DNA of 64,000 bases from Actinernus sp. WN-2022 (taxonomy: Eukaryota > Cnidaria > Anthozoa > Actiniaria > Actinernidae). Shown here one piece after another: positions 50,248 through 58,904 of this stretch (positions are counted from its first letter, which is position 1; the number at the start of each line of letters is the position of its first letter). The translations under genes and the position numbers were made by a program. Below the pieces are notes generated by a model. That model saw nothing but the letters and a program-made list of their open reading frames with translations. It did no database searches and had not been told where the DNA came from. Where the stretch lies: positions 20,613,524 to 20,677,523 of the forward strand of contig JAOWCC010001501.1 in assembly GCA_030867875.1 (NCBI GenBank). Reading direction: 5' to 3'.

Positions 50248-50925
50248 AATGGTCGTTTGTGATATTTGACCTCCTCAAGTTCGAACTCGGATTGTGGGCT
50301 TCCTGAGGCAGGTGAAGTAACCAGTCCTCTTCCTCTCTTCTCGAGGCACAGGTAGCCCAATTTCATATTTGTTAGAGATACTAGAGATGTCTGCGGAGGC
50401 GGAGGCGGCTATGTGATATTATGCCCCGGTTAATCTGTTTTAACATCGATTAGGCATTTGTTGAATCACTATTGAAGGATGTTGAAAGCATTCGTGTGAA
50501 ACGGTTTCAACTGGCAAAAGAGAACTGGCAAAAGTTCAATATTCCAATTAACTTCTATTGTTCTCGGAAATGTTGAAAAACCATGTTGAACTGTTTCAAC
50601 ATGTGTTTTAGGCCTTTTTTCTCCGTTTTTTTTTTAAATCTCTGTCCACATGAGAGCGTTTTCGAATCTTTTCCCCCTCCACACCTAAACGCTAAAACGA
50701 TTCGAAAACGCTAAGATACGTGACAGAGCATGCGCAGATAGCTTGAGCTAGCGATACCTATGGACCTTTTCATGTTACGTCATAGCCGCCATGTTGGTGT
50801 ACCTTTAACAATAGATTCTTCGTTAGCTTCTTTTGTTCTGTACACCAACATGGCCGCCATGCCCTTTGTCATTTGAATCTCTGGGGATTGAGTGCAAACC
50901 ATCTATTGATATGATACCTATCTTC

Positions 50926-51656
50926 GCAACCTTGTCCCCAGGGGTCTTTACGCGCCTAATCAAAGCACAGGTATCCCAAGCTCTGTAAGTGGCTTTATTT
51001 ACTAACATTTGTATGGATTTTTTTTAGTCACTAATATTGAATAAAAAGCGACAATACTTACAGCATGTGTTTATTTGTCCATGGGCTGTGTCTAGCTGCA
51101 ATTTCAGCGTTTTTCGGCAAGTTTAGACCCCAGCAGTTTTGCTAACTGTATACCTTGATCCATACAAATGTTAGTAAATAAAGCCACTTACAGAGCTTGG
51201 GTTACCTGTGATCAAAGATGGCGTCGAAAGTACTCCTGGTACAGGCTGGTCATGTGACCCAAAAATATGCCCAATATATGGGCATATTTTTATGAACATC
51301 CGCCATCTTGGATTCATCATTGCCGTGAAGAACGGTTAGCGGTTGAAGTGTGATCCCAATGAATTCCATCCGTACATTGTTATACTTGTACCCAGTTGCG
51401 AAGTGAGTATTAAAAAGGCAAAGCGCTAAGTTCTGATGAATTTGTAGTTGTTTTCAACGAATTTTGAACGCGCAATGCGAAAGACGACATCACCAGTTTA
51501 TTTTTCAAATCAAAAATGTACGCGCTATTCGAAATTCTCCAATCAGCGCGCGCGTAACGTCTAGCCAATCAGTGGCCGAATCCCACCAGACTGTACCAGG
51601 GGTACTTTCGACGCCATCCTTGATTAGGCGCGTAAAGAACCCTGGGAACGGGTTGC
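50926..51656. mobile_element. fold-back elements nested one inside another
   Basis: The outer arms carry TCTTTACGCGCCTAATCAA and its mirror TTGATTAGGCGCGTAAAGA. Inside them an inner fold-back (about 50960-51215) has AGCTCTGTAAGTGGCTTTAT then TACTAACATTTGTATGGA and an exact mirror. The right half also has GTCGAAAGTACTCCTGGTAC mirrored at about 51593-51612. No gene is present. Confidence 0.68.
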
Positions 51657-51779
51657 TAACTTCGAGGTCTTGGACGATTCCTTACGACTTCTAGCCAGTC
51701 GTTTCAGGCTTGTTTTCATGGATGAAATGGACAGTAGCCTGGTAATGCTAAGCCTTCTCCTCGTGTAGTGAGCCTGGAT

Positions 51780-52150
51780 ATTTAATAACGCAATATTAAG
51801 TTGAAAACACACGACTAAGCTTGAAATCAAACCTATTAACAGAGAAGCCAATGCAGTGACACGGCGTTCTGGCATGTTGAAAAATTATCTCTGTCAAGTA
51901 GCCTGGGAACGAAGGTGTGACGTCAGCGTTTTCGGAAAGTTCCGTTTTCGGACTTTTTGCCGTCCACTGACGAAAACAGGAAAACAGCGTTTTAGAAAAG
52001 TTCCCCTTTGGAGAGCGTCTTCGAAAAGTTCCGTTTTTGGTGACCGTTTTCATCGTTTACGTGTGGACGGAAGGCCAAAACGGAGAAACAAAAGTGTCGT
52101 TTAAAAAAAGCTTAGTCGTGTGTTTTCAACTTAATATTGCGTTATTAATT
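51780..52150. mobile_element. inverted-repeat element with GTTCCGTTTTC-like minirepeats
   Basis: ATAACGCAATATTAAGTTGA then AAACACACGACTAAGCTT is mirrored by AAGCTTAGTCGTGTGTTTTC then AACTTAATATTGCGTTAT. The interior repeats GGAAAGTTCCGTTTTCGG-like words. It is non-coding. Confidence 0.68.
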
Positions 52151-52731
52151 AAATATTCAGTAGAAGTTCCACTTCATGATCATCATCTGTCCAAATATAA
52201 GAATCAGGCTTGCTCTTGTCATCGGATTTGTTCTGTTTTACGCCCTGTTTTAGACATGTTTTATCGATTTTATTTCTTCGTGTACACTAAAACCAAGCAA
52301 TAGGTATCTGCGCCTGTTCTGTCACGCGGTATCTTAGCGCTTTCGAATCGTTTTGGCGTTTACGTGTGGACGGGGAAACGATTCGAAAACGCTCTCGTGT
52401 GGACGGCGATCTCTTTTAAAAACGGAGAAAAAAACGAAAACGGATACGTGTGGACAAGGCCTAAAACACATGTTGAACAGATGTTAGAGAGATGTTGAAA
52501 CCGTTTAGTTGACCGGAGCTTCAGATCTGACAGTTCTTTGTGATTGTCAGTGATTGCAAGAAAGGAAGCCTTTTGAATACATGAAAACTTATCTCCTGCC
52601 GTGAAATATAATCAACTTAAGCTGATGATGTCATGCGGTTGACAAATGTGACACATCTCTACGTTGAGTGGCCGTGCTTTATGAATTACAAACTCGAGCT
52701 GAAAGCAGTGAATCCCCCAAATTGCCTGAGT

Positions 52732-53060
52732 AGTATAGGCGGAGTCAAAATGATACCACTTTTTTGTTAACGTAGTGGGAGGTCTTCGGTCAGGCCTCAG
52801 CCCTCCCACTACGTTAACAAAGAAGTGGTAACATTTTTTACATCGCCTATACTACTGGATCATAAGGATTGAAATCGACGATACCATTCTTTAACCTATT
52901 TATCCATTCGATTTCGTAGACCATGAACGAGAAAAAAAAAAAAAAAGGAATAGGAACTGTTATTCAGGCCCTCCACTACATTCTTTCCTTGCACAACAAA
53001 AAAACGGGTATCAGTTTTAACTCCGCCTATACTATTGGGATCATAAGTATTGAAATGTTG
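52732..53060. repeat. candidate terminal motif, three copies
   Basis: AGTATAGGCGGAGTCAAAAT then GATACCAC occurs forward at 52732. Inverted relatives end at about 52857 (with a matching AACGTAGTGGGAGG inner arm, forming a 126-bp hairpin) and at about 53033. The last two are followed by the same GGATCATAAG(G/T)ATTGAAAT word. The AGT start and ACT end agree with typical Polinton TIR ends, but a solo MITE is an alternative. Confidence 0.5.
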
Positions 53061-53336
53061 TCGTTTTTCATTCGTTGCCAACATTATTGCATTTCGATAT
53101 CCATATTAGAGAAAGCCGCACATGTATAGTATGTCGACACCGATTTGTGCGGGTGGTGCTTCCTGTCCATTCCTAATTCAACTAAAGATGGCGACGCCTT
53201 GTCCTGAGTTGTCTTCGCGAGCTTCGCGTTTCGTTTATGTGGTGCTTTTCTTTGTACTACGCCACATCGCGTTGTCTTTCGAACGCTAGACTTTCCTGAA
53301 GCGATCTCTGTTCGTATAGTCGTAGTGGTGGGAGGT

Positions 53337-53636
53337 GGTAAAATATGCAAATGACTCTTCGAGGCAAAAATAAGCGATTCACGATTAAGATGGGTCCCCT
53401 CGGTAAAATGTGCAAATGACTCTTCGAGGCAAAAATAAGCGATTCACGATTAAGATGGGTCCCCTCGGTAAAATGTGCAAATGACTCTTCGAGGTAAAAA
53501 TAAGCGATTCACGATTAAGATGGGTCCCCTCGGTAAAATGTGCAAATGACTCTTCGAGGCAAAAATAAGCGATTCACGATTAAGATGGGTCCCCTCGGTA
53601 AAATGTGCAAATGACTCTTCGAGGAAAACGAACGAG
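53337..53636. repeat. 65-bp tandem repeat, about 4.4 copies
   Basis: The unit begins GGTAAAATGTGCAAATGACT and ends with GATTAAGATGGGTCCCCTC. Units start at 53337, 53402, 53467, 53532 and 53597; the last is partial. Copies are almost identical (ATGCAAAT versus GTGCAAAT is one difference). It lies between the inferred element end and the first gene, a usual place for subterminal repeats. Since 65 is not a multiple of 3, the open frame through it is incidental. Confidence 0.92.
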
Positions 53637-53755
53637 GCAAAAAAAAAAAAAAAATGAATAGAAACTGTCATTTCGTCTCTCTTCATTTTTTTTTTCCTTT
53701 TTTTTTTTACTGCCATTCGAAAGCCCTTAGCGAGCCCTCTACGTCTCCATGAGTC

Positions 53756-54208
53756 TTACGGTACTTCAATTCTGCCAGTACTTTCGAGAAGCGTTTTTCT
53801 GTTACTAAGTTCACGTCGTAGTGGTGCACTACACGTTGTACAAAGTCTGTAGCTAGTTCGACAATCACGATCGCATTTACGACATGGATATTCGAAAGCC
53901 CTTAGCGAGCCCTCTACGTCTCCATGAGTCTTACGGTCCTTCAATTCTTCCAATACTTTCGAGAAGCGATTCTTGATTTTGCGTTTCTCTCCACTAAGTT
54001 CACGTTGGCGTCGTGCACCACACGTTGTACAAAGTCCGTAACTAGTTCTACAACCACGACCGCATTTAGAACATGGACCGAATGGAGTGGCTCCTCTTTG
54101 TATCTGATAGTTGTGTTGAGCACAATATTCTGACACCTTCGAAATCTTCCTTATACATTTCGTGTCCTTGCCTCGCATTAACCAACTACAAGTTGTCGTC
54201 TCAGGCAT
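53756..54208 (-). CDS. small Cys-rich (zinc-ribbon-like) protein with duplicated C-terminal half
   Basis: 150 codons from ATG 54206-54208. I do not recognise the family by name. The first half has CxxxC/CxxC groups (GPCSKCGRGCRTSYGLCTTC), then a basic RELSGEKRKIKNRFSK and LRAFEY. The second half repeats this (CRKCDRDCRTSYRLCTTC). DNA around 53889-54060 is a diverged duplicate of 53711-53887. In the second copy 14 bases are missing after RELS, so the frame leaves the duplicated reading and stops early at 53756. The in-phase continuation of the copy is visible in another frame down to about 53703. Four pairs of Cys suggest metal binding. Role unknown. Confidence 0.7.
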   Translation of the reverse strand: MPETTTCSWLMRGKDTKCIRKISKVSEYCAQHNYQIQRGATPFGPCSKCGRGCRTSYGLCTTCGARRQRELSGEKRKIKNRFSKVLEELKDRKTHGDVEGSLRAFEYPCRKCDRDCRTSYRLCTTCSAPLRRELSNRKTLLESTGRIEVP

Positions 54209-54722
54209 CGCGCGATGTATACCTTGTACTAGTTTATCTCTAAAGGCTTTTTTGATTTCGACCTATCCCTAAATAACTAAAAGTCCTTTGAGAGAGGAAG
54301 TCGTATTTACGTTTGGCAGAGCAGCTGCCGTATGTTAATTATGGCTGGCGAAATCGAGGTAGAAATCTACATACGAACCACGTCCATTGCATAAGCCAAG
54401 GGGGATGAATACATACATTCCTGAGTTCCCCCTAAAATTCCTGAGCGCCCCGATTTTGCTCGAACGAGTGAAACTGGGGCGCTAAGGCATGCGAAAAAGT
54501 TTGGCGACCCTAAAATTTACGTACGACTCAGACAATTTTTATTTCACCTGCGGCCCGTGACATAGTTTGACGTGACTAGACAAAAATCTACATACGAACC
54601 AAAACAACACGGTAATTTATACGAACTAAGAGCATCTGTTCTTAGCGCAGTAATTTATACGATTTTCTTAGTGAAGTTAAAATAGGTTCCGTGATGGTTT
54701 CTTTCATAGGAGATGTTGATTC
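54209..54722. promoter_or_regulatory. intergenic region with repeated short motifs
   Basis: About 510 bp between two minus-strand genes. It holds two copies of AATCTACATACGAACC (about 54366 and 54584) and two of GTAATTTATACGA (about 54613 and 54649), plus a CTAAGAGCATCTGTTCTTAG hairpin (54625-54644). No gene is recognised. The repeated words could be promoter elements for the leftward gene 53756-54208, by inference only. Confidence 0.45.
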
Positions 54723-55346
54723 TTATCCCACTAGACTGCCAAGTTTCGCTCTCATTTCCTTTCGGATCTCCGAGCGAAGTTCTTCTACGTTTTTTGACCC
54801 TCTTTCTTGCCTATTTTTTTGTCGTATTTCGAGCTTGAGCGATTCGTATTTCGATTTTTCATCAATAACACTTCCGAACTCGGCTTCTGAAATATTACCA
54901 TCGGCTAGAGCCTTTGAGACTTTGACTTCCACGGAATTGGCCTTAGCCTTTGCCAACATAACGGTCTTTTCGTGCTTCGAGACGCGAATGCCAAGTTTCT
55001 TACTTGCAATAGACATCGAGGCCGAAATGACGGCACAAACGAACCCGAGGCTTCCTAATGAAATACCCACAGGTATCCCGATTCCTGTAAATGTTAAGCC
55101 TAACGCCATAGCGGATAATGCACCACTCAAGCTACCTGTGGCCACAGCAACCCCGTGAACGATACCACGCGCTCGGGCATATTTTTTACGAACGACTTCG
55201 TAGTGCTTTGCCTGCCGTTCGAGTTCAGCAAGTACATCACATGTTTTTTGTAGCCGAAAGCTATCTCCAGACAAAACGGTTTCAGATGAACGTAGATTGG
55301 GATAGATCGGCGCCGTTGGAATTGTTTGAATCGAATCGCTTGCCAT
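54723..55346 (-). CDS. hydrophobic helical protein of the Polinton-like element
   Basis: 207 codons with ATG at 55344-55346. The N-terminal third is helical and charged (LAELERQAKHYEVVRKKYAR). A hydrophobic glycine-rich block at residues about 60-115 (VHGVAVATGSLSGAL, GIGIPVGISLGSLGFVCAVI) could form two membrane segments, followed by SKKLGIRVSKHEKTVMLAKA and a coiled acidic/basic tail. The arrangement resembles uncharacterised proteins I associate with cnidarian Polinton-like loci. A membrane role in particle entry or assembly is possible but not shown. The downstream gene starts 20 bp away on the same strand. Confidence 0.72.
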   Translation of the reverse strand: MASDSIQTIPTAPIYPNLRSSETVLSGDSFRLQKTCDVLAELERQAKHYEVVRKKYARARGIVHGVAVATGSLSGALSAMALGLTFTGIGIPVGISLGSLGFVCAVISASMSIASKKLGIRVSKHEKTVMLAKAKANSVEVKVSKALADGNISEAEFGSVIDEKSKYESLKLEIRQKNRQERGSKNVEELRSEIRKEMRAKLGSLVG

Positions 55347-55365
55347 CGCATATTATACGTATGAC

Positions 55366-56043
55366 TTACTCAATCTTCAATACGTATCGTATGGGTCGAC
55401 CACGGAAGTCTACCACGTTGCCTTTCTCATCACGAATCGTCAGACGAAGGCTGTTTCGTGTTGTACCTAGAGCTCGGACAGGTAGTGGGGGCGTTGTAGA
55501 ATACGTATTTGTGTCAAACCAGCTGCCTCGTACTTTAAAGCTAGCCAGTACATTTGATCGCTTTCCCTCTAGTAGCGAGAAATTGGAATCTACCACATCG
55601 CAGTATACATACATTGTGTTGATATCTTTAGAACTATCTTTGATCACCAGATCGTAGTGTCCAATTTTTAGCGATACGTTTCCCCCCACATCTTCATTTC
55701 CTTCGATACCCAATAGTTCGCAGAGATTCTTACTGAGCTTGATTGTTTTCTGAACCTTTAGGATCCAATCCCTCTTACTACCTCTATTTATAAAGCTTAC
55801 GACTTTATTCGACATAGCTTCATTGAAGAAGGGCTTGAGTGTACGTATATTATGAGACCCCGGATAGATTTTGTATGGGAACCCTACACCTCCGGTATCC
55901 CACTCGAACGTAGCCTCCGTTTCTAGGTTCCACCAACTGTTCTCAAAAGTGACCACAACTAGCGAAATATTATTGATAAGAATTGGATCGTCGAAGTAGA
56001 CCGTATGGTCAGCCGAGGTGGTGGTGACATTTAAAATCACCAT
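55366..56043 (-). CDS. candidate minor capsid or penton-like protein
   Basis: 225 codons from ATG 56041-56043; the stop lies 20 bp before the start of the downstream gene at 55346. The protein is predicted to be rich in beta strands: VYFDDPILINNISLVVVTFE, YKIYPGSHNIRTLKPFFNEA, then LCELLGIEG, MYVYCDVVDSNF and a final LRLTIRDEKGNVVDFRGRPI. The order (short N-terminal strand set, a 'YVYCD' strand, a final loop and strand) recalls beta-rich proteins seen beside capsid genes in cnidarian Polintons. No catalytic motif is visible. The assignment rests on context and fold impression, so it stays a candidate. Confidence 0.5.
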   Translation of the reverse strand: MVILNVTTTSADHTVYFDDPILINNISLVVVTFENSWWNLETEATFEWDTGGVGFPYKIYPGSHNIRTLKPFFNEAMSNKVVSFINRGSKRDWILKVQKTIKLSKNLCELLGIEGNEDVGGNVSLKIGHYDLVIKDSSKDINTMYVYCDVVDSNFSLLEGKRSNVLASFKVRGSWFDTNTYSTTPPLPVRALGTTRNSLRLTIRDEKGNVVDFRGRPIRYVLKIE

Positions 56044-56100
56044 CGTATATTAAAGGCATCAACTTTATATGTCATACTTGCAATAACTTCAATAGTTACG
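56044..56100. promoter_or_regulatory. divergent promoter of 57 bp
   Basis: It separates the minus-strand start at 56043 from the plus-strand start at 56101. It contains CGTATATTAAAGG near one end and CTTTATATGTC near the middle, both TATA-like. Such a short spacer means both genes probably share one control region. Confidence 0.5.
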
Positions 56101-57846
56101 ATGCCTCTAGTTTTACCAGACGAAGATGATGGTCTATCTGCTGAGGACGTGGCGGAGATTGCCAGGGGTGGCCCAAGGCTTTCGAAAGCTGAGCAGACAG
56201 CGCTCCTTGCCGATGAAAACGCCAGGATTGCCAAACTGAATACCGATTTGTTGACAAAGTTCAAGAAAAAATACCCACAAGCGGATTTTCACCAGTTTCA
56301 TGCCTCTACAGACATAGATGGTCCAGGCAAATATTCAACGAGCATCGTATTTCAAGATGGAGATACTAGCCACAACGTTTACGGCGACGATGTCTACAAG
56401 CTACCTGCAGTCACTCAAAAACGTATCGATGATGCATTGCAGGGTATAGTTGGGGGTTACCCATCTCCATTCAGAAAGACAAAAGAGAAGTATCCAGTTC
56501 CGGCCGTTCCATGGGGGGACGACCCAAAAGACATAGTCCCTATCTTACGAACACTCAAGATCTACGTAGCGAAGGATCAGTTCTTCACGTTGACGCCACG
56601 AGATATCTTTCAAGAGCCGGACCAAGTTTTCTACACCGTAAAACAAGCAAACGAGTGGCTAGATGCTCCACCAATGAGACATTGGCAACAACAGCTATGC
56701 TTCGTTCTTTGGTGTGCAACGGCAGGCTGTGGGGTGTCGTTTGACGACCATCTTTCAGATGATGCACCAATCATCGACAACGTCAGGAGCTTTTACCGCT
56801 TCCATGTGTACTACACAATGAGGCGATTACTGTTCGAATTGGGGGTCCCACTTCCCAGAGATTCGGTCTTCGATAAGAACAACAACGCTCCATGGAGTTC
56901 CGTCGCTTATGACAGGCTCAGGATAGAGTTTGGAGTCGATAAAGTTGACTTTGCTCTGCGCCGAGGGGCCAATGGTGGATTAGGAGACGTATACGTATAC
57001 CTCAGACGTGGAGGGCTGACGAATGCTCAAAAGAAATGGGGGACACACAACACTTCGTTCGATTCGAAGTGGCCTGGGGGAAGTTTCAAGTTTCCTGAGG
57101 AGAGTCGCGATAAGCATTTCGAATTTCCGTTAAAGTTCATTCGTAACGATGCGGTAAAGAATCAACGCAATTGGTTCGTTCCACAAACTGGTCACGGCTT
57201 GTCGAAGGACGGGCTAGCCAGAATAAACTTATCTGCAATGGTCTACGTATATTGCGTTCTAGGATCCCAGGCTTCTTTGCGCAGTTCAATCGTAGGGACA
57301 ACGACCTTATCCCACAATGTTCAGGCCGATTGTGGTGTAAAGTTGGAAGAGGTCATCACAGAAAAGAAGGTAGATAGCCTTGTACGATATCAAAACGCTT
57401 TGCATCTAACGCGCGTTCGTCTCGACCTTGCAGTTGCCAAGGACTGTTTGTTAATACCCAGCCGTATGATTATTAACGATGAGAGCGTACCAGGTTATAA
57501 CAACGAACTACGAATGGCATCCACACCTAACGTCCACTTTGGAATAAATGACCGTATCAACTATAAGGAAAAGCCCCCGAAACCACCACGTATGGAAGGT
57601 AGTTCACGAAAGAAAGATCTACCGCATCAAGATGTCGTTGCGGTGAAGCCGCCTATCCCACAAGTAACGCAACCTCGTAGTTCGCGAAAGAAAGATCTAC
57701 CGCATCAAGATGTCATTGCGGTGAAGCCGCCTATCCCACAAGTAACGCAACCTCGTAGTACCGATGCCGTTATGACAAAGCACGAGATCAATTTGGGGCT
57801 GATGGTTGCCATTGCGGCGGGACCCTCATGGATGCTATTTCGCTGA
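56101..57846 (+). CDS. 581-aa Polinton-associated protein of unknown function
   Basis: An acidic N-terminus is followed by a domain at residues 51-117 (FKKKYPQADFHQF.., KLPAVTQKRIDDALQG) that reappears in the opposite-strand protein 57835-58869. Next comes a conserved-looking block with WCATAGCGVSFDDHL, SFYRFHVYYTMRRLLFELG and RLRIEFGVDK, then a region with GLGDVYVYLRRGG and WFVPQTGHGLSKDGLARINL. Near the end a 26-aa Lys/Pro segment is repeated exactly in tandem (57601-57678 and 57679-57756), followed by a hydrophobic stretch (LGLMVAIAAGPSWMLFR). I know similar uncharacterised proteins from cnidarian Polinton-like loci and do not know their function. The 3' end overlaps that of the convergent gene by 12 bp. 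Confidence 0.78.
   Translation: MPLVLPDEDDGLSAEDVAEIARGGPRLSKAEQTALLADENARIAKLNTDLLTKFKKKYPQADFHQFHASTDIDGPGKYSTSIVFQDGDTSHNVYGDDVYKLPAVTQKRIDDALQGIVGGYPSPFRKTKEKYPVPAVPWGDDPKDIVPILRTLKIYVAKDQFFTLTPRDIFQEPDQVFYTVKQANEWLDAPPMRHWQQQLCFVLWCATAGCGVSFDDHLSDDAPIIDNVRSFYRFHVYYTMRRLLFELGVPLPRDSVFDKNNNAPWSSVAYDRLRIEFGVDKVDFALRRGANGGLGDVYVYLRRGGLTNAQKKWGTHNTSFDSKWPGGSFKFPEESRDKHFEFPLKFIRNDAVKNQRNWFVPQTGHGLSKDGLARINLSAMVYVYCVLGSQASLRSSIVGTTTLSHNVQADCGVKLEEVITEKKVDSLVRYQNALHLTRVRLDLAVAKDCLLIPSRMIINDESVPGYNNELRMASTPNVHFGINDRINYKEKPPKPPRMEGSSRKKDLPHQDVVAVKPPIPQVTQPRSSRKKDLPHQDVIAVKPPIPQVTQPRSTDAVMTKHEINLGLMVAIAAGPSWMLFR
57601..57756. repeat. 78-bp in-frame tandem duplication inside the 581-aa gene
   Basis: Two copies of 78 bp (57601-57678, 57679-57756) differ at only a few positions. 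They encode RKKDLPHQDV(V/I)AVKPPIPQV twice. As 78 is a multiple of 3 the frame is kept. A third start AGTACC follows immediately. Confidence 0.93.
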
Positions 57847-58869
57847 CTTAAATCGCTCTATTACGATCACCACCACAGCTACAATCAACATCCAGATGTT
57901 TTTCGCTAAGAATCCTAATACCTCGCCAGCCGTGCGAAACAAAAAGCTAGCAATTGCCCCAACCATTCCAGGTAGAATCTGCCCTAGCTTCTTTCCTAGA
58001 CCTTTCAACGCATTGCCGACCCCACTGGCAACATTAGCAAGCCCCTTAGATAGCATGGAAGCCACGACGCCAATCACGGTGCCTGCCGCAATCGCAATTC
58101 CAAGCACTCCAACACCGTACTTTTTGAAGATGGCCTTCACGCGGTCTCGCATGGACATACGCTCTTCGATTTTTTCGATATTTGACTCAATCTCCTGTAT
58201 TTGGTCGTCTATATTCATCACTTCTTCCTTTGCTGCCGTATGTTCTGTTGACCCCTGCTTGGATGATTTCACGTTTTTCATTTCCTTAGCTCTTTCTATC
58301 TTAAGTTGGTCGATCTCAGCTTCTCCTTCGCTAACAATCATCTCTGCGGGAGGCCCTAGAGCGTCTGTGATCGTTTTAGGCAATTTCCCATTAACATTAC
58401 CTTTGGCGTCGTACAGATGGTAGTATTTGGAATTAATTTTGTTCAGTTGCACCACGACCTCGTCGTGCGCATTCAAGGTAGTAGTGAACTTGGTAGTGTC
58501 TACATTTGGATACTTGACATGGATGCGTTCCCAGGCCTCCTCGAGTTGAACGAATTTTTCATCTATTATGTGTTTCCCCTCAGTGAACGATGTTTCCGCG
58601 GTATTGCCGCTTGGTACTGCACCCTCATCACCTAGATTCACCAATTTGATGTACTCATGTGGACTGTACCCCCATTTATGCCGTCCACTCCAAAGCTTAT
58701 CCCGAAAGCTTTTGGATCTTTCTCCTATTCTGACCTTAACTCTATCCCACCAAGTACTTCGGTCTTCATTCTTACCTGGACCAAGCTCATGCCATTCTTT
58801 GGCAGAAAGCTTTTCTATGTCGGCTTGACCTTCCTCAGTCAAAGGATCGAAGTCTGCATTTTCAGCCAT
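57835..58869 (-). CDS. 344-aa Polinton-associated protein with hydrophobic C-terminus
   Basis: ATG at 58867-58869 (a TTG lies three codons upstream). The N-terminal part is charged (NEDRSTWWDRVKVRIGERSK). Residues about 112-175 carry the same domain as the 581-aa neighbour (VKYPNVDTTKF, YYHLYDAKGNVNGKLPKTI). A coiled-coil follows (MNIDDQIQEIESNIEKIEER). The last 95 residues are Gly/Ala-rich and amphipathic or hydrophobic (GVGVLGIAIAAGTVIGVVAS, GNALKGLGKKLGQILPGMVG), with a terminal membrane segment (NIWMLIVAVVVIVIE). Amphipathic plus hydrophobic C-termini suggest a membrane-active capsid component, by analogy to adenovirus-type lytic proteins. This is inference from layout, not homology. Confidence 0.7.
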   Translation of the reverse strand: MAENADFDPLTEEGQADIEKLSAKEWHELGPGKNEDRSTWWDRVKVRIGERSKSFRDKLWSGRHKWGYSPHEYIKLVNLGDEGAVPSGNTAETSFTEGKHIIDEKFVQLEEAWERIHVKYPNVDTTKFTTTLNAHDEVVVQLNKINSKYYHLYDAKGNVNGKLPKTITDALGPPAEMIVSEGEAEIDQLKIERAKEMKNVKSSKQGSTEHTAAKEEVMNIDDQIQEIESNIEKIEERMSMRDRVKAIFKKYGVGVLGIAIAAGTVIGVVASMLSKGLANVASGVGNALKGLGKKLGQILPGMVGAIASFLFRTAGEVLGFLAKNIWMLIVAVVVIVIERFKSAK

Positions 58870-58904
58870 GTTGAACAATAACTATATATGTCTAAATATT
58901 CAAT
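58870..58904. promoter_or_regulatory. divergent promoter of about 35 bp
   Basis: Between the opposite starts at 58869 and 58905. It contains AACTATATATGTC and TAAATATTCAAT, both AT-rich TATA-like words. The shared spacer would couple expression of the membrane protein and the major capsid candidate. Confidence 0.55.

Larger units (their letters stand above)
50570..52505. mobile_element. nested inverted-repeat element, about 1.9 kb
   Basis: The left arm (about 50570-50760: CATGTGTTTTAGGCC, GAGCGTTTTCGAATC, ATTCGAAAACGCTAAGAT, GACAGAGCATGCGCAGATA) is mirrored at about 52305-52505. Inside are other palindromes: a hairpin at 50768-50910, an outer pair 50926-50964/51619-51656, a fold-back 50960-51215, and another pair 51780-51822/52108-52150. 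No transposase was recognised. Confidence 0.68.

Noticed and set aside
53084..53350. An 88-codon basic open frame on the minus strand at the Polinton left end
   Set aside because: It crosses the inferred terminal and subterminal repeats, has no recognisable domain and could arise by chance.
53450..53716. An 88-codon minus frame through the 65-bp repeat
   Set aside because: The unit length is not a multiple of 3, so successive copies encode different residues; it is an accidental opening next to poly-A/T tracts.
54723..55346. Assigning a pore-forming or toxin role to the glycine-rich hydrophobic protein
   Set aside because: Only hydrophobicity supports it; no toxin family motif is visible.
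55118..55657. A 179-codon plus-strand frame
   Set aside because: It is antisense to two well-supported minus-strand Polinton genes and has no family features of its own.
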